Assembly: GCF_041261445.1 (NCBI RefSeq)
Contig: NZ_JBGCCU010000010.1
Coordinates: 1-64,000 of the forward strand
Length of the DNA stretch: 64,000 nt
Direction of reading: 5' to 3'
Source of the DNA: Catenulispora sp. EB89
Lineage (GTDB): Bacteria; Actinomycetota; Actinomycetes; Streptomycetales; Catenulisporaceae
Below, one piece after another: positions 8,541-17,375 of this stretch; position 1 is the stretch's first letter, and each line of letters begins with the position of its first letter. The notes below the pieces were generated by a model, which saw nothing but the letters and a program-made list of their open reading frames with translations, did no database searches and was not told where the DNA came from. The translations under genes were made by a program, and so were the position numbers.

Positions 8541-9356
8541 ATGACCAGCACCGCCAGCAGCACCGCCAGCAGCACCGTGACCTCGGCCGACGGCACCTCC
8601 ATCGCCTACACCAGGACCGGCGACGGCCCGGCCGTGATCATCGTCGACGGCGCGCTGTGCCACCGCGCGTTCGGTCCCAGCGGCGGCATCGCCGAGCAGC
8701 TGGCCCCGGAGTTCACCGTCTACACCTATGACCGCCGCGGCCGGGGCGAGAGCGGCGACGCCGACACCTACTCGCCCGAGCGCGAGGTCGAGGACATCGC
8801 GGCCCTGATCCAGGCCGCCGGGGGACAGGCCCGCCTCGCCGGCTTCTCCTCCGGCGGCGCCCTCACGCTGCGGGCCGCCGCCGCGGGCATCGGCGTGACC
8901 AGGGCGGCCTGCTACGAGGCGCCGTACGTGACCCAGGACTGGCACCGCGACGCCGCGCTGGCGTACACCACCGACCTGCACCAGGCGCTCGACGCGGGCC
9001 GTACCGACGACATGCCGGCCCTGTTCATGGCGCTGGTCGGCATGCCGGAGGACCAGGTCGCCGGGATGCGCCAGGCGCCGGTGTGGCAGGCGTTCACGGC
9101 CGTCGCCAAGTCCCTGACCTACGACAACGCGGTCCTGGGCTACCCCGCGGGCGGTGCGGTGCCGACCGAACTGCTCGCCACGATCACCGTGCCGGTCCTC
9201 GCCATGGACGGCGGCGCCAGCCCGGACCTGCTGCGCGACCCGGCCGGGATCATCGCCGGGGCCTGCCCGGACGCCGAGCGCCTGACGCTCGAGGGCCAGA
9301 CGCACGAGGTCAGCCCGGACGTCGTCGGCCCGGTGCTGGCGAAGTTCTTCGCGTGA
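8541..9356 (+). CDS. Alpha/beta-hydrolase family protein
   Basis: 271 residues. The oxyanion segment (VDGALCHRAFGPSGG), the nucleophile elbow GFSSGGA and a late acid/His pair (AMDGGASPD and GQTHEV) give a complete alpha/beta-hydrolase catalytic layout, so an esterase or lipase-like hydrolase acting in the cytoplasm is likely. The N-terminus carries a short Ser/Thr repeat (TASSTASSTVTS). The ATG at 8541 follows GGAAAGGAA. It is monocistronic, with a hairpin terminator after its stop. Confidence 0.9.
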   Translation: MTSTASSTASSTVTSADGTSIAYTRTGDGPAVIIVDGALCHRAFGPSGGIAEQLAPEFTVYTYDRRGRGESGDADTYSPEREVEDIAALIQAAGGQARLAGFSSGGALTLRAAAAGIGVTRAACYEAPYVTQDWHRDAALAYTTDLHQALDAGRTDDMPALFMALVGMPEDQVAGMRQAPVWQAFTAVAKSLTYDNAVLGYPAGGAVPTELLATITVPVLAMDGGASPDLLRDPAGIIAGACPDAERLTLEGQTHEVSPDVVGPVLAKFFA

Positions 9357-9413
9357 GGCGGCGCTGAAGGCAGAGCACCCAGCGCGGGCAAAGCAAAGCG
9401 GGCAAAAGCAAAA

Positions 9414-9446
9414 GGTGCGGCGCCCTCATGAAGAGGACGCCGCACC
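9414..9446. terminator. Bidirectional hairpin terminator
   Basis: A 14-bp stem (GGTGCGGCGCCCTC paired with its complement, one mismatch) and 5-nt loop sit between the convergent hydrolase and beta-propeller genes. Confidence 0.75.
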
Positions 9447-9514
9447 CTTGCCGCTCTTAGCGCCTACCGTTGTTGATGCCTAGTACAGATACAGATCACT
9501 GCTGATTCGTTCCC

Positions 9515-12139
9515 CTAAGGCGTCCGGATCTTCCAGATCCCGCGTCCGTGCGTGGCCGCGTACAGGTTCCCGTCCGGACCGAGCACCAGCTGCAGCGTGG
9601 CGTTGGTCGGCAGACCGTTGCCCAGGATGCTCCAGCAAGAGGAGTGCGGGCCTTCGTAGAACACGCCGAGGTCGGTGGCCAGCGCGATGCCGCCGTGCGG
9701 CAGGATCTGGATCGAGTCGGCCGGGACGTCCGGCAGGTTCGCCGAGATGTCCTTCCAGGTGGTGCCGCCGTCGTGGCTTTCGAAGATGTGGCCGAAGTCC
9801 GCGCCGGGGCCTTCGGTCCACTTCCGGGAGAAGCCGCTGACCGCGACGTAGACGTGGTTGGCGTTGGCCGGGTCGATGGCGATCGAGGACAGGTAGCGGT
9901 TGGGCAGCGAGGTGCCGTCGGTCGGCAGGTTCAGCTGGTGCCAGCCGGTGCCGTCGGCGTTGCCGACCGCGATGCCGCGGCTGAAGCCGACGCTGTTGCA
10001 GCCGCCGCCGCACCAGGCCGCGTAGATCTTGCCGCCGGAGGCCGCGACGGCGGAAGCGTCGTTGCCCGCACCGAGGTCGTAGACGTCGGTCCAGTCCGAG
10101 GTGGCGCGGATCGCGAAGCCCTTGGTCTGGACGGCGACGTGCTGGCCGCCGGCGACCCAGGTGTTCGGGTTCTTGAGGTCCGCGGTGAACGGCGCGGTGA
10201 AGCGTGCGGTGCCGTTGACGCCGTCGTTCGGCGGCACGTTGTACTCGGTGGCCGTCGAGGGGTCGGTGGAGACGTTCTGGCCGCAGTCGTTGGTGACCCA
10301 GATGTCCTCGTTGGTGTACTCCTGGGCGATGTTGCAGCCGTTGGCCGGGTCGACGAGGGTGTCGCCGCCGTCGCCGCCGAAGTTGGAGCCCATGACCGCG
10401 GGGCCGCTGCGCAGGATCGACTGCCCGTTGTCCTGCAGGCCGCCGGAGACCGCGACGCCCTTGCCGCTGGGGTCCGCGCCGACGCCGACCGAGTAGTACT
10501 GCAGGGTGTCGATGGTGCCGTCGTTGAGCGACTGCCAGTCGGCGGCGTGGCCGCCGGAGTCCAGCACGCCGTTCACCGGGCGCTTGTAGACGCCGCCGTC
10601 GTTGCCGACCACGACGTAGGACTTGCCGCCCATGCTGCCGATCGCGACCGCGTGCTGGTCGGAGTGGGTCGTGGGGGAGCAGGTGCCGGTCTGCTCGGTC
10701 GGGTCGATCGACCAGCAGGGGTAGGTGAAGTTCCAGTACGGGCCCACGGTGTTCCAGGTGGCGCCGGCGTCGTGGGACTCGTAGACCTCTTCCAGGCCCA
10801 TGTAGACGTGGTTCGGGTCGGTGGGGTCGACCTGCAGGAACTGGTTGTACCAGGCCTGCACGCCGGGGTTGTAGGTGGCGCCGGTCTCGGCCGAGCCGGA
10901 GTTCTCCAGCTTCGGCGAGTCCGCCACGAGGTGCCAGGGGCCGAACGGCGTGCCGTTGGAGACGTAGACGCCGCCGAGCGTGGACTGCGCGCTGGTGATC
11001 TTCGTCGGGTCCTGGTTGATGGCGTAGAACTTCGAGCCGTCCGCCGAGTTGGCGAAGGTCACGGCGCCGACGTTCGCCGCCGCGGTCGGCAGGTCGCCGA
11101 GCGAGCTGGTGATCAGCGTCCAGGTACCGCCGGTCTTGGTGTAGAACCCGTTGTAGGTGTCACCGCTGCGCCAGCCGACGGCCGCGATCAGCTTGGTCGG
11201 GTCCTTCGGGTCGGCGGTGATGTCGTTGACGATGTTCTTGTACGGCGCGGCCGGGTCCGCGGCCTGGGAACCGCCGGGCAGGTAGCTGGGGTTCGGGGCG
11301 AACTCCAGCTTCCAGGCGCCGTGCAGGTCGGTCAGGGAGTGCGACCACAGGCCGCGGGTGGTGGCGGCGTAGACCGTGTCGCCGATGAAGCGGATCTTGC
11401 GGATGCTGGTGGACTGCAGCTCGGTGCCGCCGACGCGGTCGTGCGTGGAGAACGTGCCGTGCACCGGGTGTGAGAGCACGTACACGCCGGCGCCGGTGAA
11501 GGTGTCCGAGGCCGTGTTCGCCTCGCCGGTGGCGTACCAGAGCCGGCCGGACGTATCCAGCTCCAGATCGCCGGTCGAGGCCGCGGGCAGCGCCTCGGAG
11601 ATCGGCGTCCACTGCCCGCCGCCGGTGGAGGAGCGCCACACGCCGCCGTTCGCGCCGCCGGCGTAGACGTGCCCGGCGTTGTCCGCGGCCATGCCCGTGA
11701 TCCGGCCGGTCACATTGCCGGCACCGCCGGAGGAGTTGGAGTCGTAGTCGCGGTACAGCGGGTCGTCGGAGTTGTAGGCCGCCGTGGTGACCGACTTCCA
11801 GTCCGGGCCGTAGTGCGGCATCGACTGGATCTGCTGCCACGCCGCGCCATAAGCGCCGGGCGCCACGATCCCGGGCGCGCTGCGCGCCGCGAAGTACTCG
11901 TTGTCGGCGGCGGTCGGATCGTCGACCCCGCCGTCGGGGTTGCCGGGAGGACCGCCGACCGCGGAGGCCCGAATGTGCCCCGTAGAAGCGGTGGTCGAGG
12001 AATTGACCGCGTGCGGCCGGTTGTGGGGTTGGGTGGCTCCGACGTTGTCGGCGGACGCCTGCGGGCCCGCCAGGACCATCGCCAAAGCCGCGCAGGCCGC
12101 TCCGATCGGGAGCAGTCTCAGGCGCGAGGCAGTTCGCAT
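9515..12139 (-). CDS. Secreted BNR/Asp-box beta-propeller protein, glycosidase-like
   Basis: 874 residues with a signal peptide (residues 1 to about 30, ending GPQASA). Asp-box repeats recur along the chain (SSTGGGQWTPI, SHDAGATWNTV, SHDGGTTWKDI), each S/T-x-D/G-G-x-T/Q-W, as in sialidases, sortilin-like proteins and GH74 xyloglucanases. Two or more seven-bladed propellers fit the length. No catalytic pair can be assigned from sequence alone, so a polysaccharide-active or exo-acting hydrolase is only probable. A C-terminal lectin module is absent; the chain ends in a blade (GRGIWKIRTP). The ATG at 12139 is fixed by the signal peptide. Confidence 0.88.
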   Translation of the reverse strand: MRTASRLRLLPIGAACAALAMVLAGPQASADNVGATQPHNRPHAVNSSTTASTGHIRASAVGGPPGNPDGGVDDPTAADNEYFAARSAPGIVAPGAYGAAWQQIQSMPHYGPDWKSVTTAAYNSDDPLYRDYDSNSSGGAGNVTGRITGMAADNAGHVYAGGANGGVWRSSTGGGQWTPISEALPAASTGDLELDTSGRLWYATGEANTASDTFTGAGVYVLSHPVHGTFSTHDRVGGTELQSTSIRKIRFIGDTVYAATTRGLWSHSLTDLHGAWKLEFAPNPSYLPGGSQAADPAAPYKNIVNDITADPKDPTKLIAAVGWRSGDTYNGFYTKTGGTWTLITSSLGDLPTAAANVGAVTFANSADGSKFYAINQDPTKITSAQSTLGGVYVSNGTPFGPWHLVADSPKLENSGSAETGATYNPGVQAWYNQFLQVDPTDPNHVYMGLEEVYESHDAGATWNTVGPYWNFTYPCWSIDPTEQTGTCSPTTHSDQHAVAIGSMGGKSYVVVGNDGGVYKRPVNGVLDSGGHAADWQSLNDGTIDTLQYYSVGVGADPSGKGVAVSGGLQDNGQSILRSGPAVMGSNFGGDGGDTLVDPANGCNIAQEYTNEDIWVTNDCGQNVSTDPSTATEYNVPPNDGVNGTARFTAPFTADLKNPNTWVAGGQHVAVQTKGFAIRATSDWTDVYDLGAGNDASAVAASGGKIYAAWCGGGCNSVGFSRGIAVGNADGTGWHQLNLPTDGTSLPNRYLSSIAIDPANANHVYVAVSGFSRKWTEGPGADFGHIFESHDGGTTWKDISANLPDVPADSIQILPHGGIALATDLGVFYEGPHSSCWSILGNGLPTNATLQLVLGPDGNLYAATHGRGIWKIRTP

Positions 12140-12318
12140 GCCGTGGGATCCCTACTGTCGAGGAATGGTGATGCAGTGCCAGCCCGCAGCGTGCCATGTG
12201 CCATGGCAGCGGTCAGCCCTTCGGGTGGTCAAGATTCGATAAATGTGGGGTTTCACTAGGGGGCTGGTCTGGGCCGACGCCGTGGACCGGGGTCGAAGGG
12301 CGCTGCCATGCTTGGTCC

Positions 12319-12771
12319 ATGTTCTTGTCTTTGCTGCCTTCGGAGTCGTCAGCGCCACGCACCTCCGGGCTGCGAAGGTTCCTGGCGGTCCTCGCCGTCG
12401 ACGCCGTGTGCTTCGTGGTCCTGGTGTGGGGCGCCTTCTCCGACGCGATGCAGGGACTGGGATGGGAGTCCAGGCGCACGCCGGAGCCACCGACGCACTA
12501 TTTCAGCTGGGCCCTGATCCTGGTCGGCGGCACGCTGGCGGTGCACGCGGTTTACGCGTATTGGCGGAACTGGACCCCGGAGGCGGGGATCCAGCTGCTG
12601 CTGGCGATCGTGGCCGGGATCAGCGGACTCAGCACGCTCGGTTCGGGCGGCGACGGGGCGGCGCCTTCGCAGCCGAGTTCTGTGCACGTGACGCAGACGC
12701 CTAATGGGGACTTTTGTTACAGCGGCGGGCAATGCTTCATCAATGGGACGCCGGTCAGCGGGCATCCGTAG
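12319..12771 (+). CDS. Small membrane protein of unknown function
   Basis: 150 residues with three hydrophobic stretches (about 21-36, 62-78 and 90-105), then a Ser/Gly-rich extracytoplasmic tail ending NGDFCYSGGQCFINGTPVSG, whose two cysteines could form a disulfide. I recognise no family. The ATG at 12319 is chosen because the first membrane segment lies just behind it; no strong ribosome site is visible. Codon use is typical for the window. Its 3' end abuts the dispersed-repeat block. Confidence 0.6.
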   Translation: MFLSLLPSESSAPRTSGLRRFLAVLAVDAVCFVVLVWGAFSDAMQGLGWESRRTPEPPTHYFSWALILVGGTLAVHAVYAYWRNWTPEAGIQLLLAIVAGISGLSTLGSGGDGAAPSQPSSVHVTQTPNGDFCYSGGQCFINGTPVSGHP

Positions 12772-12822
12772 GGGCGGGCCGGCCGGCCGGGGCTGCGATC
12801 AGGGTGCTGAGATCCGGGGCCT

Positions 12823-12998
12823 TGGTGCCCACCGAACGCGGCAGGCAGCCGCCCGCACGACGTGTGCGCAGTGACTCGGACCTGTGCGTGGTCGTGATTG
12901 CGAAAATCGGCGGCCGCCAGCGCGACTTGTGGCGCTGAACCGAACTGCGTCCCCCTGCGAGGTCACCAAACCTTGGGCGAAGCCGTAAAAATGGGCGC
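12823..12998. repeat. Dispersed intergenic repeat, copy B
   Basis: Same orientation as copy A. It contains GGTGCCCACCGAACGCGG (12823), GTGTGCGCAGTGACTCGG (12862) and GGTCACCAAACC (12961) with the GGCGAAGCCGTAAAAA segment following. Only one internal unit is present, unlike the three in copy A. Confidence 0.85.
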
Positions 12999-13316
12999 CC
13001 CTGCTTGATGTGTGGGTGCGGTTTGTTGGTGGGTTTTAAGAGCTTTTTACGGCTTCGCCTAAGGTTTGGTGACCTTGCTGGGTGGCGCAGTTCGGTGGTG
13101 CGCCTGGGGACGCGTTGGCGGCCGGCGGTTGTTCGTGTGCACGACCGCGCACCGGTCCGAGTCACTGCGCACACGTTTGGTCTGGCGGCTGGCGGCCGCG
13201 TGTGGTGGGCACCTGAAGTCAAAGACAGGGCCTCCGGCGGCGCCTGCGCGGCGAGCGGCACTCGCTCCGGGGAGGGGGGCCGCGCTGTTGGGTGCCGGTC
13301 GTTGCTTGTGGTCGCC

Positions 13317-13476
13317 TTGTCCCGGGTTCCCCGTCGCGTCGTCGCCTGACGGAAGCAGACCGGTCCGGTGGTATCAAGTCGGACCCCTGCTGCTGTGGTG
13401 CGGTTTCGTGCGACTTGACACCACCGGCCCGGTCAGCTTGGCTACGCCCGCCGACGCGACGGGGAACCCGGGACAA
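13317..13476. repeat. Nested palindrome P1
   Basis: The outer arms 13317-13341 and 13452-13476 are perfect 25-bp complements. The inner arms 13358-13381 and 13411-13434 match at 22 of 24 positions around a ~29-nt centre. It would fold into a ~160-nt hairpin as RNA or single-stranded DNA. Confidence 0.85.
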
Positions 13477-13504
13477 CCCCGGCCTGTGGTGTGGACACGG
13501 TCCA

Positions 13505-13547
13505 CTCGGGCGCGCACACCTGCGGGTGGTGACGTGGCGCGCCCGAG
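13505..13547. repeat. Central hairpin of the giant inverted repeat
   Basis: CTCGGGCGCGC (13505-13515) pairs perfectly with GCGCGCCCGAG (13537-13547). Its centre coincides with the symmetry axis of the whole block. Confidence 0.75.
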
Positions 13548-13576
13548 ATGCGGGAATCCTTCCCACAGTGGGGGTT

Positions 13577-13738
13577 GTCCCGGATCCCTCGTCGCTGTCG
13601 GCGGTGCTTGCACAACCATCCCGGACTGGCGGGGTCAAGCCGGACGAAACCCGACCACAGCAGCGTGTGATGCGGCTTTACCCCGCCAGGCCGGGATGGT
13701 TCCCTTTAGGGCGACGTCAGCGACGAGGGATCCGGGAC
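13577..13738. repeat. Nested palindrome P2 (inverted homologue of P1)
   Basis: The outer arms 13577-13597 and 13718-13738 are perfect 21-bp complements; the inner arms 13614-13642 and 13673-13701 match at 27 of 29 positions. The centre is the reverse complement of P1's centre (GCTGCTGTGG..GGTTTCGT), so P1 and P2 are diverged inverted copies. Differences between them on one arm are compensated on the other. Confidence 0.85.
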
Positions 13739-14090
13739 TCGGCGACCAACACTCGGACCGCCGCCGAGGCGGGGGGTTGGGGATCCCTCAGAGTCTCGAG
13801 TGCCCCCGCCGGAGGCGCCTGCTCTTGATCTTAGGCACCCACCACGCCCGACGATTGCCGCCCACGTAACGTGTGCGCAGTGACTCGGACCCGCGCGCGG
13901 TCGTGTCCACGCACAACCGCCGGCCGCCAACGCATCCCCAGGCACACCACCGAACTGCGCCACCCAGCGGATCCTTCTTAAAACCCTGCGAAGCCGTCAA
14001 AAAAAGCCCTTGACTGTCAACCCACCAACAAACCGCACCCGCCACCAGCACCCACACCACACATAGGTCAGCAGCGCCGAAAACGAAGAC

Positions 14091-15539
14091 TCAGAGAGCG
14101 TCTTCGGCGTCGTCGGCCAGCGTCCCGATCTGCACGACCCGCTCGGGATGCCGCTTCCAGAGCCATAGCAGGATGCCGAGTCCCACCAACAACCAGACCC
14201 CCACCGCCGGGCCGGCGTACGAGGCCGGGGGTGTCAGCTTGCTGACGAAGGAGAAGGCCGGCACGCCGGCCGCCGTCAGCAGCGGCGGCACGAAGGCGGC
14301 GATGCCCAGCAGCGGTACCAGGCCGTGTCGCAGCCAGGAGAATTCCTCGCGGCGGAAGCGGGCGAAGAAGCCGATGCAGGCCAGGTTGGCGATCATGTAG
14401 ATGGCGATGACCACGATGACGATCCCGGTCGCCACCAGGAGGAACGCAGAGGACGGACCCCACTTGAACCCGACCGCCAGTGTCGCGCCGACGGCGATGA
14501 CGAACTGGGCCGCGACCGCCACCACCGGTGACCGGAACCTCGGGTGCAGGACGGCCAGCTGCCGGGGCAGGACGCCGGCTCGCGCCAGGGCGAAGGCCGT
14601 GCGGGTGGAGGCGTTCAATCCGGCGTTGGCGTTCGCGATCGTCGAGTTCACGATGGCGAAGAACACGAGCACCCAGAACAGTCCGTAGGAGGCTTTGGCC
14701 ATGCTGGTCCACGAGTCGGCGCCGAACGCGGAGAACTTGTCGGGGCCGAAGGCCACCGCGGCGGCGTACGTCGTGAACACGTAGAGGGCACCGATCGCGA
14801 GCGTCGCGCCCAGGACCGCTTGGCGGATGGTGCGGCGCGGATCGCGTGCCTCCTCGGCCAATGGCGCGGCGGCCTCGAAGCCCGAGAACGCCAGGATCGT
14901 GTACACGGACCCTGCGATGACACCGGACATCCCGCGGTGCGCCTCGGGGGTGTGGCTCGTGCCGAACACCGACAGTGTGTTGTGATGGCCGGCTTTCACC
15001 ACGAACATCACGGCCAGCACCAGGAACACCGCGATCTCGAAGGCGCCGAGGACGGTGCCGAGCACCGTGCTGGTCTGGATCCCGCGATAGCCGGCGGCGG
15101 CGATCACCAGCGCGCCGACGATGACCCACGGCCACCACAGGTCGGCCGGGTAGGAGTGCCATTCGTCGTGCAGTATCGGCGCCACGGTGAAGCCCAGCTG
15201 GAGCAGCAGCAGCGTGGGCACCAGCGCTTGGACGAACACGTACATCCAGCCGACGACGAAGCCCGCGGCGGGGTGCAACCCGCGCCCGGCGTAGGCGCCG
15301 ACCGAGGCGGCCGCGGGCAGATGCCGCGCCAGCTCGGCGATGGAGTTCGCGGCCAGCAGGCAGGCCGCCATCGCCAGCAGCACCGACAGCGGCAGCGCGC
15401 CGCCGGCGAACGCGGCGCCGGAGGGGATGGAGGCCGCGATGGCGGCGCCGGGCGCCATCGCGGTGATGCTCTGGAACAGTACTTCGCGCAGGCCCACGGC
15501 ATCCCGGGCCAGTCCGGTTCGCTGCTGCACCTCGGTCAC
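14091..15539 (-). CDS. APC-superfamily amino acid permease
   Basis: 482 residues and about 12 membrane segments. The APC hallmark region lies near the N-terminus (LFQSITAMAPGAAIAASI), and the EEARDPRRTIRQAVLGA loop after SGFEAAAPLAEE is typical of the amino acid-polyamine-organocation family. It is probably an importer of an amino acid or amine. The GTG at 15539 is preceded by AGGAGT; the frame runs on to 15662 but those residues (Arg/His-rich) are not permease-like. It ends 31 bases from the repeat block. Confidence 0.92.
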   Translation of the reverse strand: MTEVQQRTGLARDAVGLREVLFQSITAMAPGAAIAASIPSGAAFAGGALPLSVLLAMAACLLAANSIAELARHLPAAASVGAYAGRGLHPAAGFVVGWMYVFVQALVPTLLLLQLGFTVAPILHDEWHSYPADLWWPWVIVGALVIAAAGYRGIQTSTVLGTVLGAFEIAVFLVLAVMFVVKAGHHNTLSVFGTSHTPEAHRGMSGVIAGSVYTILAFSGFEAAAPLAEEARDPRRTIRQAVLGATLAIGALYVFTTYAAAVAFGPDKFSAFGADSWTSMAKASYGLFWVLVFFAIVNSTIANANAGLNASTRTAFALARAGVLPRQLAVLHPRFRSPVVAVAAQFVIAVGATLAVGFKWGPSSAFLLVATGIVIVVIAIYMIANLACIGFFARFRREEFSWLRHGLVPLLGIAAFVPPLLTAAGVPAFSFVSKLTPPASYAGPAVGVWLLVGLGILLWLWKRHPERVVQIGTLADDAEDAL

Positions 15540-15863
15540 GACTGACTCCTGTCGCCGGCGGGGGTCGCGGTGGCGTGTACCTCGGAGTGCTACGAGCATT
15601 GAACGACGATGGAATCCGGCGTGCCCCCAGTCCTGTTCAGGATGAGGTAGCAGCCCGGTCACCCTATACAGTGCTCTGCTTCAATCCCCGAACTCTCACC
15701 ACCCATCAGCTCTTTCCATTCCGATCGGGACGGCAATCGTGAGACGCTCGGGGATAATCTCGGCGACCACCTCAAGCGGCGGCCGATGGCTTTGCGGCGG
15801 TCGCCGACCGCACGCCTCCGGACCTGGGCCGGCTCGCGCGCCGGCCCAGGTCCCGGTTGGCGA
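15540..15863. other. Gene-free region between GH54 gene and APC permease
   Basis: 324 bases. The right end holds the terminator of the arabinofuranosidase gene; the left end holds the AGGAGT ribosome site of the permease. The rest is presumably the permease promoter region; no convincing -35/-10 pair or operator is seen. Confidence 0.5.
15821..15852 (-). terminator. Hairpin terminator of GH54 gene
   Basis: GACCTGGGCCGGC and its perfect 13-bp complement flank a 6-nt loop, starting 12 bases after the stop codon. Confidence 0.8.
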
Positions 15864-17375
15864 TCAGTGGGGTGTGAAGTCCTGGTTGGTGCCGGGGGCG
15901 TTCTTGCACGGCCACTGGTCCAGTTGCTGGCCGTTGGTGGACCCAGCTCCGTAGACGTCCAGGCAGAGTCCGCTGTTCTGGTTCTTGAACTGCCACGAGC
16001 CGTCCGCCTGCTGCGCGGGCAGCCATTGGCCGGCGGCATTGCCGGTGACCGGTTCCTGGACGATGTCGGCCACGCCCTGGGAGGTCGAGCTGTTCGCCAC
16101 GGTCACGTCCTGCCCGGAGTTCTCCACTTGCAGCTCGCCGTAGCCGCCGGAAGTCGGCACGAACTGGAGCTGCTGGTTGGTCTGGCCGTTGCAGGTGTAC
16201 TGGTCGATCGCAGCGCCCGCGGTGGAGGTGTTGCCGTAGGAGTCCAGGCAGAGGCTGTCATTGCCCACGACGAGCCGGTGGTAACCGCTGGGGAAACCCT
16301 GGGTCGGCGGTGTCGCTGCCCCGTAGCCCACTGAGGTCAGTTCGGACTGGATGGCGTTCTCGGTCGCGTCCGACGGGAAGCCGGCGGTGACGGCTCCCTC
16401 GAAGAACTCTCCCGTGTCACCGTGGTCGTTGCCACCACCGGTGCCCAGCAGAACGGAGTTCTCCAGTCGCATCGGTGAGTAGCCGCCACTTGGCAGGGCC
16501 CCGGAGTAGGTCGTGGTGAGGCTGCCGCTGTTGGCATTGCCGTATTTCAGGGTGAAGTTGCTTGTGCCGTTGTTCTTCTCCCACGCCGTGACGAACGGGT
16601 AGCTGATGCCGGGGTTGTCGGGCTTGTTCGGCCCGGTGATGGAGCTGTACATGCCCTGCTCGAGGTCGGCCTCGACCCACGGCCCGGATCCGGTGCATCC
16701 ACCGAACCAGCACGCGCTGCCGAACTCGATCGCGTTCATGGTGCCGTCGCCGTCGTCCCGCCAGCCGTTTTCGGCGCTGCCGAAGTCGAAGCAGCAGGTG
16801 CTGTTGTAGAGCGAGGTCGACGTGACCTCGTAGATCCCCTCCGGCTGGGAACCGGTCGGCACACCCGTGGTGTTGAAGTTGCGGTAGCCGACGGCGCCCG
16901 CGGAGGTGTTGAGGACCTTCACCCCGTAGACGGCGTTCCCGTTCACGGTCACCGGCAGGGCCATCGCGTCGGCACCCACGTCCGACTGTATCCAGGAGAT
17001 AGGCAGGTCGTTGTGCTTCGAGCTCTGGTCGTAGAGCTTGGTTATCGTGCACGTGGTCCCGGAACAGAACGAGACCTGTGCGGCAGCGTTGGCGTAGCCG
17101 CCGGCCGCCGCGACGCCCACGTCGAGATAAGTCTTGTCCGACGAGCGCTGAATTTGGTACAGCGGCCCGCCATACGCGGCGAACAAGGCGCGGGTCGTGC
17201 TGTACGCCGCCACGCACGGCGTGGCGCCTGCCGCGTAGATGTCGCACGGGAGTGAGACAGCCGCTCGCGCGGCCGGCGTCGCCGACACGCTGGTCGTGAT
17301 CGGTACCAGCAGCGAGGTCGCGAGGACGATTACCGAGGTCAGCAGGCCGATGAGGCTGCGGCGACGATACCTCAT
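15864..17375 (-). CDS. Secreted GH54 alpha-L-arabinofuranosidase with ricin-type (CBM13) domain
   Basis: 503 residues. The signal peptide covers about 1-38 (MRYRRRSLIGLLTSV..ATPAARA). The GH54 catalytic domain follows (about 42-355), with LPCDIYAAGATPCVAAYST, the Cys-rich STSLYNSTCCFDFGSAENG, NAIEFGSACWFGG and NDHGDTGEFFEGAV segments typical of this family. The last ~140 residues form a ricin-type beta-trefoil (LCLDSYGNT.., LCLDVYGAGSTNGQQLDQW). Fungal GH54 enzymes carry a CBM42 instead, so the lectin swap is a bacterial feature. It should release arabinose from arabinan or arabinoxylan outside the cell. The start is chosen at the signal peptide; the frame opens earlier. A LacI-type palindrome lies upstream. 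Confidence 0.92.
   Translation of the reverse strand: MRYRRRSLIGLLTSVIVLATSLLVPITTSVSATPAARAAVSLPCDIYAAGATPCVAAYSTTRALFAAYGGPLYQIQRSSDKTYLDVGVAAAGGYANAAAQVSFCSGTTCTITKLYDQSSKHNDLPISWIQSDVGADAMALPVTVNGNAVYGVKVLNTSAGAVGYRNFNTTGVPTGSQPEGIYEVTSTSLYNSTCCFDFGSAENGWRDDGDGTMNAIEFGSACWFGGCTGSGPWVEADLEQGMYSSITGPNKPDNPGISYPFVTAWEKNNGTSNFTLKYGNANSGSLTTTYSGALPSGGYSPMRLENSVLLGTGGGNDHGDTGEFFEGAVTAGFPSDATENAIQSELTSVGYGAATPPTQGFPSGYHRLVVGNDSLCLDSYGNTSTAGAAIDQYTCNGQTNQQLQFVPTSGGYGELQVENSGQDVTVANSSTSQGVADIVQEPVTGNAAGQWLPAQQADGSWQFKNQNSGLCLDVYGAGSTNGQQLDQWPCKNAPGTNQDFTPH

Larger units (their letters stand above)
13000..14060. repeat. Giant imperfect inverted repeat (copies C and D around a palindromic core)
   Basis: Copy C (about 13000-13250) is the reverse complement of copy D (about 13800-14060): the landmark GAGTCACTGCGCACAC at 13160 pairs with GTGTGCGCAGTGACTC at 13871. 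The C/D landmarks, the two inner palindromes and a central hairpin are all symmetrical about position ~13,525, so the block is a single ~1.06 kb palindrome-like structure. It occupies the space between two convergent genes and has no believable coding frame. Confidence 0.85.

Noticed and set aside
13005-13963. Several frames of 80-267 codons in the repeat block
   Set aside because: They run through palindromes on both strands, change quality with each arm and contain no recognisable domain.
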